From: Dryomyza anilis
Taxonomy: Eukaryota; Arthropoda; Insecta; Diptera; Dryomyzidae
NCBI GenBank assembly: GCA_951804985.1
Contig: OX638132.1
Span: forward strand, 12,567,529-12,631,528
DNA length: 64,000 nt
Direction: 5' to 3'
Shown here: positions 21,690 to 32,471 of the stretch, one piece after another
Numbering within the stretch: the stretch's first letter is position 1
How the letters are laid out: each line of letters opens with the position of its first letter
Notes under the pieces: generated by a model
Databases searched by the model: none
What the model was told of the DNA's origin: nothing
Seen by the model: the letters and a program-made list of their open reading frames with translations, nothing else
Position numbers and translations under genes: made by a program

Positions 21690-23112
21690 TGCGGCGCGGT
21701 GAGAGCTTTCCATAGACAACAGTGATGTCAACTCATAAATCCGTTTTCCCCAATATTCTTAGCAAAATTCCCCAATTGACTATAAATTCCCCGCACAAAT
21801 GTAATTTAAATACACTGAGAATAATTAGTGTTTTTACTACATATTTAATAAAAATCGAAATAATCCATAAAACAAATATTACGCAATATGTCATTCATTC
21901 AATATGTTTTTTTTTATTTCTTGATTTCTGTAATTTTCGAATGACATTTATCAGCCATTAAAAATTGACAAAATTTTTTTGTTATTTCCAAGTGGTGCTA
22001 TATTTATTAATTAAGGTCCAGTTTTTCAGTAAAAATTTAAACTTAGCTTTAATAAATATTTCAAAAGTCTATAGTTTCAAATCAAACTGTCCGAATTTCT
22101 TTAAACTCTACAGACATAGACAATTAGTACTCAGTTAATATGAAATATTGACTATAATGGGACTGAATATATGAATATTAAGGAAATCATATTAAACTTG
22201 GTTTAAAAGAGTACTGAAAATGGGCCATTTATGCAGATAAAAATATTTTGAATAGAAGCAAACTATTTCGGAAATTAAAATTAACCATTTACAGAAACGT
22301 ATAAACAAATGTGCAATTGTAAATATATTTTTCAAATTATTTTCGATTTTTTTTTTTTAATTTTGATCATTTTTTACCACATTTTTTTCATTGATATTTT
22401 TAGTTTCGAAATTTTAAATTCCCAATAACCGCAATCTTTAAAATAAAATAAATAACTATATTTTTTCAACTATTAAGGGGCATGTCAAATTTGCAGGTCT
22501 TACATTAAATAAAAATGTATCCTTTATTTAAAAACAGAACATCAGATACATTCAAAAAAGGTTAAAGGAAATTATCTAGATCTAGAAATCGTATTTAATA
22601 AATTGTGTTTATTAGTAACCAAATTATGATCTCTCATATGATTGGAATATAGAGGTATGTTCCAGTTTACGATCGAATCCGATTTTACATGCAAAATTCT
22701 AAATAAATTATTTAAAATTTATTATTTTCCAAACGAATTGAAAGCGTTGAAGACAAAGCATTCTGTTAAAATTATGTATATCGAATCTAAAAGTAAAAAG
22801 GTTTGTTTTAAAATTTCATATGAAATTCGATTAAAATTGGGAATATGCCACTATATTCCAATCCTTAAAAATGTAGAAAATGTAACAGATTCTAATTTGA
22901 AATATTTCGCCAAAAGTGGACCATTCTCCGATTACCCACTAAGACTAAAATTCGTCACATATTGGAGAATTTCCCTCTAGTTGGCATCACTGATAGGCAA
23001 TGTTTTATTATCGTAGGTTTGACATTGACCAACGATGTTGACAGTCGCTTGTATCGAACCTGGAACCTTTCGGCTCGTAGTCCAACGCACTAATTAATAC
23101 AGCCACCGACGT
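21690..23112 (-). mobile_element. Third SINE copy, split by a hAT-like element
   Basis: 21690-21719 (GCGCGGTGAGAGCTTTCCAT) and 22993-23112 (to GGAACCTTTCGGCTCGTAGT and the tRNA-like head near 23110) are the two halves of the same SINE seen at 1246 and 10359. They are separated by 21720-22992. The tail half is truncated before 21690. Confidence 0.8.
21720..22992. mobile_element. hAT-like element nested in a SINE
   Basis: The TIRs are CAGTGATGTCAACT (21720) and, inverted, CAGTGATGCCAACT (ending 22992). The flanks ATAGACAA (21712-21719) and ATAGGCAA (22993-23000) are an 8-bp target duplication with one mismatch. In the intact SINE copies the target reads ATAGGCAA or a close variant once, which supports the call. 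1,273 bp. A 112-codon open frame (22642-22980) reaches the right TIR but resembles no transposase that I recognise. Confidence 0.88.
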
Positions 23113-23989
23113 TTAATTTCATAGCTTCATTAAAAACAGTTAAAAAGTTGTGAAACTTTATATTGTGTTTGAATAACGGATTTCAGAAATTTTTAGGTTA
23201 TGGTTTAGGTTTTTAAAATGATGCGGCTTTCAACGGATATCGGTTACGATTTTAATCTCTGTTCCAAGCATACATAAAAGAAGCTTTTAAGCAACAAATC
23301 CATTTAAGCATGTTTAAGAATCCTGTACAGTCCATGTAACCACCCATGCCGATTTTAGAACGATTTTTTTGTACTTTTTAAACTTCAAGGACGATGCGCG
23401 AGTATAAAATTTTATTCAAAATTGATGAAATTTTAGGAGGACATTAATAGATGCAATCTTCAATTTTTTGAGTATATTACGATCCAAAAAAAAGTTTTTG
23501 TATATGGTAAAAAAATAAAAATATGGATTTAAAGTGTTTTTTTTTAACTTTATCTGCAATGCGCGGACATATGACATTATGTTTTTTTTTTGTGATAACT
23601 CTAGCAGCATAATGTAACTTTTAAGGCCTATTACAACTTTGGGAAAAAATTTCGATCCGCCCTAGTGTGCACGTTCTTTCAACTACTAAGCTCTGCTCCT
23701 ACTAATTCATCAAACATGTTGGCACACGAGCAGAAACACCAAGAAAACAACAATTGCCTGCTACTTCCACATAACCGCTAAGATTAACTTTTGTTCTTAA
23801 ACTCATTGCATTGCGCATTAAGCAAAAACCCTTTAAAATGTCTCCCCGTACATGACGAAACAATACAAAAAGACTTGCGTAATACAAACTTTGGTCGTAA
23901 AAATGTGCATTGTTCTGGCAGCTCGTATTATGTTATAGTATAGCTGTTGTTTGGCGTTGCCACTTATTTTTGTTTTTTTGTTCGATAGG

Positions 23990-24660
23990 TTTTTCTTACT
24001 GCGTATGTTCAGTCTCAAAATGGCAGTAAAAATAGGACTTATTTTAAGCAGAACAAAAACAACAACAACAACATGAAATACGTACGTTTGCAACTTAAAC
24101 ACGGCGGCGCCATTATGATCAACGCGTCTTAACTATGCGCGACCCTTTCTGCGTTGCCCACGCCGCGCCGCGCCGTCTGGTGGCACGCACACCTCCGGCA
24201 GCAACTACTGACTGCGTTTTTGAAATGTTGTTGAAAAACACGTTCATATAGTTTTGTTGGACTGGCTCTTATTAAAAATAAGAGCACTACAACAACAACA
24301 ACAATTACAGTTACAACAACAACAAATGTGTACTTTATATTGAAGAAAATTCCTGCTTTATGACTTCATATTGCGGAAAGTCGTAAAAAAGTAGTAGAAC
24401 TTTGCGCTTTTTACTACTTTATTTTGAACGGACAGATATTTGCAAATATGATGGACGACGACGAAGACGACGATACGACGACAAGCATGAAACTGATGCA
24501 AACGGGACGGAATGAGACTGAGTTTGAGGTGGAGAATATCATTGTTCTGGCGTCATATTAGTTGTGATGACTGAAAATGCGAGAGGCGGATGTGGTACGA
24601 AGACTGCCATGGTCATTTATCAAAATCGTGTGGGTGCATATACAGCGTTGCCACTTTTTT
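23990..24660. other. GC-richer intronic island
   Basis: Contains GCCCACGCCGCGCCGCGCCG (near 24155), GACGACGACGAAGACGACGA (near 24455) and CAACAACAA runs. The GC and CpG content is well above the surrounding intron. No exon with flanking splice signals could be supported. Candidate regulatory island, by inference. Confidence 0.35.
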
Positions 24661-24719
24661 TTTTAATTTTACAATTATTTTTCAATATAATTAAAATGTT
24701 TTTATTTAATATTTGAGAA

Positions 24720-25780
24720 AAAGCTTTAGAAAGATTTTTGTATAAACGTTTTATTTAATAAAGCTTTTTGAATAATTGATTTATTTAGTACAGATTTTTG
24801 AATACAAACATTATTTTAATAAAGCTTTTTGAATACAAACTGTATTTAGAAAAGCTTTTTGAGTAGAAGCTTTAATTCGTAAATGTAAAGCTTTTTTTGT
24901 TTGGAATTAACGCATTATTTAGTACAATTTTTTTTGTAAAAGCTTATTTCAGAAAAAAAAAAACTTTTTGTTGAATATTTGAAAGCTTATATGGATGTTT
25001 CAAAGCTTCTAAATTATAATTTGAATTACAATAAGTTATAACTTATGGCTAGACAATTAGCCCAATTCTAAATAAATACTCCCACAAATATTTGGGAGAA
25101 ATTGTTGGCAGAAAAAAGCTTTGTACGTAAACTCAATAAGCATTTTTTCTCTCAAATATTTTTGGGTGTATTATATATAATTGGGTTGACTGTTTGGGGA
25201 AAAAACAGCATTGTATTGAATTTACATACAAAACTTTTTTAACCAAAAATAAATTGTGGATGTATTTATTTAGAATTGGACATAATATGTTTTTGAAAAA
25301 GCTCATTAAGTAAAATATTTGAACATAAAAACTTTTTTTAAATCTATTTTCATAAAAACGTGCTTGTAAAATTTTTAAAGTTTTTTGCAAAAGCTTTCTT
25401 TTTAAAATATATTTGGAAAAACTGTTTGTAAATGCTTCTTCTCAAAGCTTATGTAATTCTTTTATGTAAAAATGTTGTAAAAGCTTTTTGTTGTTTTTGT
25501 GAAATATTTTGTAGTGAAATCTTTTTAGTAAGTAATGCCTATTAAGAAAAAGATGCTTCAAAAAGTGTTCAAAAAGATTAAAAAAATTGTTAAAGCTTTT
25601 TTGTAATAACTCTTTCAAAGAGCTTTTGTAAAAAGCTTTTCTCTAAAAAGCTTCTCTGTAAAAAGCTTTTCTGTAAAAAGCTTTTTGTAAAAGTTTTTCT
25701 GTAAAAAGCTTTTTGTAAAAAGCTTTTCAGTAAAAATCTTTTTGTGAAAGCTTTTTCTAAAAGTATTTTCTGTGTTTTTG
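24720..25780. repeat. Degenerate AAAGCTTTTT-rich tandem region
   Basis: The palindromic word AAAGCTTTT recurs many times at irregular spacing, tightening to 14-16 bp steps at 25615-25760 (GTAAAAAGCTTTTCT). It generates artificial LQKSFL-type frames on the minus strand. Confidence 0.85.
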
Positions 25781-25974
25781 CGAAACATTTTTTTTTTGTG
25801 AATATTGAAAAAAACATTTGCTTTATCAGCATTTCTATTTTTTCAGAATCTTAATTAAAATACTTTTAAATTTTCTCGCATGAAAAGTTAAGTTAAGTCA
25901 ATTCTGATAATTTTTAAAAACACTTAAATAATTACTTCAAAGAAAATTCACTGAATCTGGCAACACTCTACCCA

Positions 25975-26690
25975 ATGAAGTGTACCATTTGTCTCCTGCA
26001 AAGGCGCTGATATGCTACGCGCCAACCGCACGATGTCGCCTCCTGATGGTCAACTTGTCAATTATGCTGACGGCTGACTTATCGTTTGGCCACTATCCCA
26101 ACACCAGCAGAAAGAAGTAAAGCAAAAGAAGTGCACAGTAGTTAACGGCCGTAAATTGTCTACTTCCGACTAAAATAGATTTAATATCCGGCGCACTAGA
26201 ACCCTCCAAGCAAACAAACAACCCTACGTGATTGATGGAGGGAGGAAGCCTCCGCAATTAGCGTGAAATCATGCGAAAATTTATGATATCATCAGCGTTG
26301 CATTCGAAGTATTTGAGCAACAAGAAAAGAAGACTCTAAAACTGAGAGATGAACAAAAAATAAAATGAAATGGATAAAACTTGTGCATGTGCGCAGCAAG
26401 CAGTGCCTCGTGTGCATTTCAGCTGAATTCAGCTTTTTATGCGTTCTGTTGGATGGAACACATTAAAATTAAGCAAAATTGCAAGTTTTCTTGGATCGTA
26501 AAACGAAATAGAGATGCACAATGCAGAGTCGGATGCACGAACTAACGAACCCAGATAAGGAGCATATGATTAAAATGGGTCCCCGAGTGATGTGGAGTGG
26601 AACACGCGAACAAGAAAATAGCCTGAAATTAATATCATAAAAAGCATTAAGGAACAAGTGTGTCGAAGAGTCGGGTCTAGGTATTTCTCA
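25975..26690. other. Unique-looking intronic island
   Basis: Balanced composition with words such as CTACGCGCCAACCGCACGAT and GGAGGGAGGAAGCCTCCGCA, and no match to other repeats in the window. No coding signature supported. Possibly a conserved regulatory region of dsx; unproven. Confidence 0.35.
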
Positions 26691-27030
26691 ATTATTATCA
26701 AAAACATCTCAAAAGAGATTATAACCAACTAATGGCAGTGGTTATAAAACATATTTAGGTATTTAAATATGTTCGTTGAAATAATGAAAATAGATACGTT
26801 ATAATATTATTATTTATTACTATATGGAAATTTAAAATTTAACACTGTATATTGAAATTTATTACATTAAAATTCAATATTTTCCCATGTTCATGCCTAT
26901 AGAACATAGTTCATATCCATGAATTTGATGACTGCACTCATATAAGCGACAACATTTTTGGATCACTGAGTTTTGGATCTGTCAGAGACTGGTTTAGAGA
27001 CATTTTTTGGAAAGAGTTTAAGCAGACTAG

Positions 27031-27731
27031 TGGCCGGTTTTATAGTGTTAGTTTAAACAATTTTTAACCTTGGTTTAATAAAACATCTCTTATATTTAAA
27101 CAAAGTTTTACTTTGAAAGACTGAAAGCTTACACTGAAAGCTTAAAATAAACTGAGTTTATGTCGGTTTAATATGGCATCACTGGTAAATCTCAACGAAT
27201 TGTCTATTATTTTTCACATTTGAAACAGTTGACAATTTTATGTAAAACTTTTTGTAAATCAATAAACAGAAAATTAATTTAATAAAAATATAATAAATGA
27301 AATATGATATATAAACGAAAGATCGTGCAACTCCAGTATATCGGTCATTCCACGTAAAACCGGCACTTTTGAAATTTACTATTTTTGATTTCATTGAAAC
27401 TTTTCACTTATGTTCTATGTCGAAAAATATTTTACACGTGTTCATGTTTTATAAAAAAAAAATATTGGTAGTTCTTATTTTTTTTTAACAATTTAATCTC
27501 ATTTTAAAGGTAATGAATTTATCTTACAAATGGTTTACTCGTTTTTAAAACGTCTAATACAATCATAACTAGAAATAATGGTCGGAAAGTTATAAAACCG
27601 ATTTTGGTGGTCAGCACATAATTTAAATGAATTTTAAACGACGAATTAAAGTCACCGTAAAACAGAATTCTAAGATTAAACTACGTTTAACCCACTAATC
27701 CAGTTAAACTTCCACTTTAAAACCGGCCCTA
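27031..27731. mobile_element. GGCCGGTTTTA-ended TIR element
   Basis: The left GGCCGGTTTTATAGTG followed by AGTTTAAAC is inverted at the right (GTTAAACTTCCACTTTAAAA then CCGGCCC). Non-coding. A degraded relative is at about 42160-42340 (AGTTTAAAC words, ACTGGCCCTAAG end). Confidence 0.65.
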
Positions 27732-27903
27732 AGGCGGAGAATGTACAAAATCTGCCCTGAACCTTGCCTTTAAATTCCACAAACTTTTATTTCCTACAAA
27801 TTTCTTCATTGAGTTTGCCGGTAATATGCTTGATATAGTCTTGAAAAATACTAGAATTTTATTTCAAAACATATTTTTAATAAAAATAAAAACACAAATA
27901 TGG

Positions 27904-28120
27904 TACACTCAGAAAAAATACTATATAAATAAAAGTTTTTTAATATTAAAAAGAGTCAATTGGATAAATTATTATTTTAATCCGCAAATACCATAAAATC
28001 ATCATACCATGAAATTTTCATTGAGTTTATATAAAAATATTCATTTTTTGTATACTATTAAATCAATAATTGTCCCATTGACCAATTTTAATGGGATATT
28101 AGGGAATTTGGTCAGGGTCT
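27904..28120 (+). mobile_element. 224-bp MITE, copy 3 (diverged)
   Basis: Starts TACACTCAGAAAAAATACTA and is collinear with 6804-7027 to GACCAATTTTAATGGGAT. The right TIR is eroded. Confidence 0.78.
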
Positions 28121-28439
28121 AGATGTCTAGATGTCCATGGTAGAATAAAAACAGATTTCCGGATGTATAATGTCATACTTTAATCAGGCAAATAAGAAAC
28201 TTTTTTTTGTTAAAAAAATAATCTTTGCAGCATATATGTTTTAGATACTATAAGCAATATTTCTACTGAATTAAAACAGATTTTCGACAGATACATGTAT
28301 ATGCTACCGTCAGAATAAAACCGATTTCCCGGCCGATGCACAATTTCTGACATTTTTGCGATTAATGGAAGTTTGTGGGAATTTTTGGTAGATTCAAAGC
28401 AGTTTAGAAACATCTGCAGACAAAATGGCAGGGTCAAGG

Positions 28440-29490
28440 CAGTTTAGATACATTTTTTCGACATATTTCAAGCAGACAAAGGCGGAGTTTGTATCAAAAG
28501 CTGCATATTTTTTTACCGTAGGTGCTCAAAAATATGTCGGGAGTATGCCTTAAAAATTGCACAAAATTTAAGAATATACCTTACACTTCCCGTGATAAAA
28601 TTACTGAAATTTTTTTTATATTTCGGGCATACTTTCAGCAAACACAGAGATAAATTGTATTTTGGGAAGTGTATAGCAGGTTGTAAAATTTTGTGGAATT
28701 GTAATGGCAGATTTTGGATATTGGCAAAAAACCGATAGTTTGTGATGCAAACTTCGACTTTGTCTTTTTTAAATATTTGGAAAATTTATTTTTAAACTGC
28801 CTCGACCCTGCGAAAATTCAATACAGTGTATGGGGATGCCATACACTTCTCAACACTTTTCATTTATCAGTATGTTTGCCGCAAATATAGCCGACATATT
28901 CCTGAAAAATGCCGGAAATTTAGTTTCGGTATTTTTTTGAAATATTACAAGCAGACAAAGGAGGTGTTTGTATCAAATGCTGCACATTTGTCCGTCCGTG
29001 CTCAAAATATGTCGGGAATATTCCTTGAACATTCCACAAAAATTTCAAATACGTTATACACCTCTCAAAATTTTCCATTTATCTGTGTGTTTGCCGGAAA
29101 TATGCCCGACATATTCCTGAAAAATGCTAAAAATTTGATCTCGGGATTTTTTGGAAATATTTCAAGCAGACACAGGCAGAGTTTGTATCAAATGCTACAT
29201 AATTGTCCGTCCGTGCTCCAAATATGTCCGATATATGCCTTGAAAATTCCACTAAAATAGAAAATACGGCGTACACTTCCAAATTTTCCATTTATCTATG
29301 TTTTTGCCTGCAATATGCCCGACATATTACTGAAAAAGCCAACACTTTTGTTTCGAGGTTTTTGAAATATTTCAAGCAGACAAAGACGAAGTTTGTATGA
29401 AAAGTCGCATATTTTCTCATCCGTACTCAAATTTATCGGGAATATGTCTTCAAAATTCTACAAAATTTTTTATTTATCTGAATTTTTGCC
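28440..29490. repeat. ~212-bp tandem repeat just upstream of the male exon
   Basis: The marker TTTCAAGCAGACA occurs around 28468, 28949 (as TACAAGCAGACA), 29163 and 29373, the last three about 210-214 bp apart. Each is followed by GTTTGTATCAAA and CGTGCTC-AAATATGTCGG. An inverted unit lies at about 28610-28680 (TTCGGGCATACTTTCAGCAA). The 144-codon frame at 28826-29260 arises from this repeat. Confidence 0.8.
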
Positions 29491-29702
29491 GGAAATAATC
29501 CAGAAAAATGACAAAAAAATTATCTCGGAAAGGTATAAAATTTTGAAATAAATACTTTTTATTAATGTTATAAAATTTAAATGCTGTGGTAAGACTGAGA
29601 ATAAAAACTTTAAAAAACAAAAAAAAAATCTACGAATTATAAAAAAAAAAACCCTCAATAATAGAAATTTATTTCCTCTTTTATCTCGATGTCGACAAAC
29701 AG

Positions 29703-29953
29703 CTGCCCATATACGCAATCAAGTCTTCCTAATGCAACTGCGCGAATCCTCACAGCGCTACTATGCCCAGTACTATGCGAGGGCAGCCCTGGCGAATGGC
29801 GCCCCCACGTACTTGTCCTACCAGGACCTACCGCTGACCATCGACGACAGAACGCATCTGATTACAACGATACGACCGCCAACGCCGGAAGCGCCACCAC
29901 TAAGTCAGTCGCCACACAGTCCGTCCAAGCCATCACGACCATCCAGCAGGTGA
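29703..29953 (+). CDS. dsx: doublesex male-specific exon
   Basis: The acceptor is a pyrimidine tract (TTATTTCCTCTTTTATCTCG) followed by ACAAACAG ending at 29702. The first two bases complete the split codon from the shared exon (G+CT, Ala), so the phase fits. The protein then reads AHIRNQVFLMQLRESSQRYY, continuing AQYYARAALANGAPTYLSY and later PPTPEAPPLSQSPHSPSKPS. NGAP.YL.Y, PPTPE, LS.SP.SPS and KPSRP.SS are features I recall of male DSX C-termini in flies. The frame ends at TGA 29951-29953, two codons after SS. A perfect donor (CAG before GTGAGT) starts at 29950. So the male protein either stops here or splices on to a further exon that was not identified. An internal ATG at 29732 is not a start. 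Confidence 0.9.
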
Positions 29954-30130
29954 GTCGCCAACGCCAACGCCAATCACAATGACAATGGCAATGGCAGCAA
30001 CACCCACCGTGGCGGTAACTTAGAACTAAAGAAGCAGCAACCGAAGCAGCAGCAACAAGAACAACAACAACTGAGATATCGCAACAGTATGGCAGCACTG
30101 GCTGCAGCAGCCGCAGGACTCTTAGTGTGA
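29954..30130 (+). pseudogene. dsx: Protein-like in-frame extension after the male exon TGA
   Basis: In the same frame as the male exon, 58 sense codons follow the TGA before the next stop at 30128-30130. The composition is protein-like: VANANANHNDNGNG, then GGNLELKKQQPKQQQQQEQ, RYRNSMAALAAAAAGLLV. A second donor (GTGAGTAG) starts at 30127, overlapping the stop. It could be coding sequence cut off by a recent nonsense change, a readthrough extension, part of an intron, or UTR. I list it as broken coding sequence with low certainty. Confidence 0.4.
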
Positions 30131-31467
30131 GTAGCCCTTTTTTCAAATCAGTTAAATTAATTTAATTTAATTTAATTTCGTGCAGCATTCTAAAGCACGA
30201 AACAGTTTCTGAAGTAATTCGCCATTTGCAATTTTACACATTGTGCGTTTCGTTATTTCCATAGCATTATTTCCGTGTGTCCTAGCTGTCTTCATGTCCT
30301 TGCCGTCTTCCGTATTCCGTATTCGTCATTTGTATGCCAGGCGAGCGTTGCACTTTTAATCAAATCAATTTTCTCCATAGTTTTATGATTACAATTTAGT
30401 TTTGCACAGCGCCAGAACGAGGTACAGCAATCAGATACATACCCAGTGCTCCACTCTTGACACGTGCAACTACGTGCCAAGTAACAACGGCGTGAATACA
30501 TCATTCTTCTCTTAGTCCTGTTGTCGATGTTTTCTGGTATTTGACGCATCCGTTTCACCAGTCTCCTATTTGGCACCTCATCGCATTTTTCGCTATCCTA
30601 TCAAATTTCTTCTTCACGAACTTTAGCTTAATCTATACCGAAGAAAATATTTTAAATCCCTGGTGCAAAACACTTTTTAACTAAAAGTGTTCGAAAAGTA
30701 GAAGTTCATTCATAGTAAAAGTTCATTTGAAAACAGTTTAATTCAAATTTTATACATTTCTATATCTCTATAACTCTATAATGATTATTCTTACATGTGC
30801 ATTTCCTGAGGTTTCGGACGGGACACTCGTACGCTTATAACTTTAATATCTCGAAGAAAAATTAAGTAAATTAAATTTAACTAAATACCTGCAAAAAATG
30901 AGAAAATTCTATACAGTAGATCAAAAGATATAAATTAAATAGTTGTCGTTCCGAACGGGACAAAAACGGAAGTAAATGTCGAGTTTCAAAAATCAGCGAA
31001 TTTTGTGTACAAATTATTTTTTTGAATTATTTAAAAAATAGCTGAAATCATTTTATTTATTATTATATTTGCACATTGTTTCCAAAGTATATAGTTTTTT
31101 CGTAATAAATCACAGAACAATTCCGGACGGGACATTCCGGACGTGACAAAAAGTTTCGTATAGAAATGATCACTACGATTATTATTCTAAAAAATACTTT
31201 TGTTGTAAAATATATTTTTTGGAACTATCTCAAAACATAGCTGAGGCAATTTACTATATTTTTGTATATTTACACTTTGTTCTTAAAGTTTATAGTTATT
31301 TCGTAATAAATCACAGAATAATTCCGGACGTTCCGTATGGAAATTTTCACAACGATATTTTGCTAAAATAATTTTGTATCTGTGAATAATAACAATCAAC
31401 GAAATTAAAAGTGATGTACAATTCAAATTTCTATATTTTTTTTATTGTGGTTTTACACTTTTGATAC
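30131..31467. other. Downstream of the male exon; possible UTR or intron, then repeat-like
   Basis: 30131-30620 is less repetitive and pyrimidine-rich (CCTTGCCGTCTTCCGTATTC) and could be 3' UTR or intron. From 30800 to 31350 the phrase CGGACGGGACA/TTCCGGACG recurs four to five times, with a repeated GTTTATAG..TTTCGTAATAAATCACAGAA segment (about 31090 and 31290), i.e. a ~205-bp direct duplication. No coding region is supported. Confidence 0.45.
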
Positions 31468-32471
31468 TACACGCAGAGAAAAAACATGGTTGTGGTGATC
31501 ATATTTGAAGGACAACGTACTATGAATGTGGGTTATGGTTGTAGGCAATCATATAATTTGTATAATATGATCCTCAGTGGCAATAGTACGAGTTACTACA
31601 ACCATATGATGGTCCTCAGTGACCATATAGCCATTTCATATTACCATACTGTCCTTCGTAACCATTGATCACATTATGATTATGATCATATTATATTATG
31701 ATTATCTCTAAATTCCTGAAAAGCGTATTGAAATAAACTATAAATAACACACATATTACATTTTTTATTTACATTTTATTTTTTTATATATTTTTTTAAT
31801 TAAGGATACAATTTTAAGATGCAAACACAGTGAGGCTGTACTGTGCGCGAAGCTCTGCTTGCAATGATCGGACGGTCTATGGGACGGACAGCACAAACAC
31901 TCTTTATGCGTCCGTGTTTTATCGCGCACAATAACTTTCGCGTAAAGTACAGCGTCACCGTCATGAAGTTGAAAACGCGAGCACACGAATATACGATTGA
32001 TAACTGTACACATTTCTATTAAACACGATAATTTAATGTTATTTATTTCTATACATATTTATTTTAAAAAATTATGTTTTAAACATTAGAAAATTCGTCA
32101 CTACAAAAAAAAACCGGCATTGCCAATATCAAATATCAAAGTTAGTAAGAGAGAGTAAACATGACATTAAGCGAGAATTATATGATTGTAAATAATAAAA
32201 AATGACTATATTATGATCAGTCAATATCATGGTATGATTGGTATTGACCATATTTTGTTCGTGGCAGTTTTTATCGTAATCATAACATGGTTCTTATCAA
32301 CCATATGCTGGTTTTTCAGAAATACAATCATATTATAATAAATTGTCTACTATAATATGATTTTAGCGACCTTGTTATTGTTGAAATAAAATTGAACAAC
32401 TATCAATGATTGCAAAGAGCATAGCATGATTGTCGTGATCATGTCGCAACCATATTATTTCTCTGCGTGTA
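31468..32471. mobile_element. TACACGCAGAG-ended TIR element
   Basis: The TIRs are TACACGCAGAGAAA and, inverted, TTTCTCTGCGTGTA, with inner arms ATGGTTGTGGTGATCAT and its diverged inverse. 1,004 bp. The TIR core matches the other TACAC-N-CAG elements. A fragment occurs at 12225-12612. Confidence 0.78.

Noticed and set aside
22642..22980. 112-codon frame inside the hAT-like element
   Set aside because: No recognisable transposase motif and AT-driven composition. Kept only as a remark in the element entry.
25590..25832. 80-codon minus-strand frame rich in LQKSFL
   Set aside because: Translation of the AAAGCTTTT repeat field.
28826..29260. 144-codon open frame
   Set aside because: It lies wholly within the 212-bp tandem repeat. 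The protein only reflects that repeat, and it has no splice or promoter context.
29862..30146. 94-codon minus-strand frame opposite the male dsx exon
   Set aside because: Shadow of the GC-rich, CAG/CAA-rich coding strand; the composition (CCCHCHCHC, VVVVL) is that of the complement of simple repeats.
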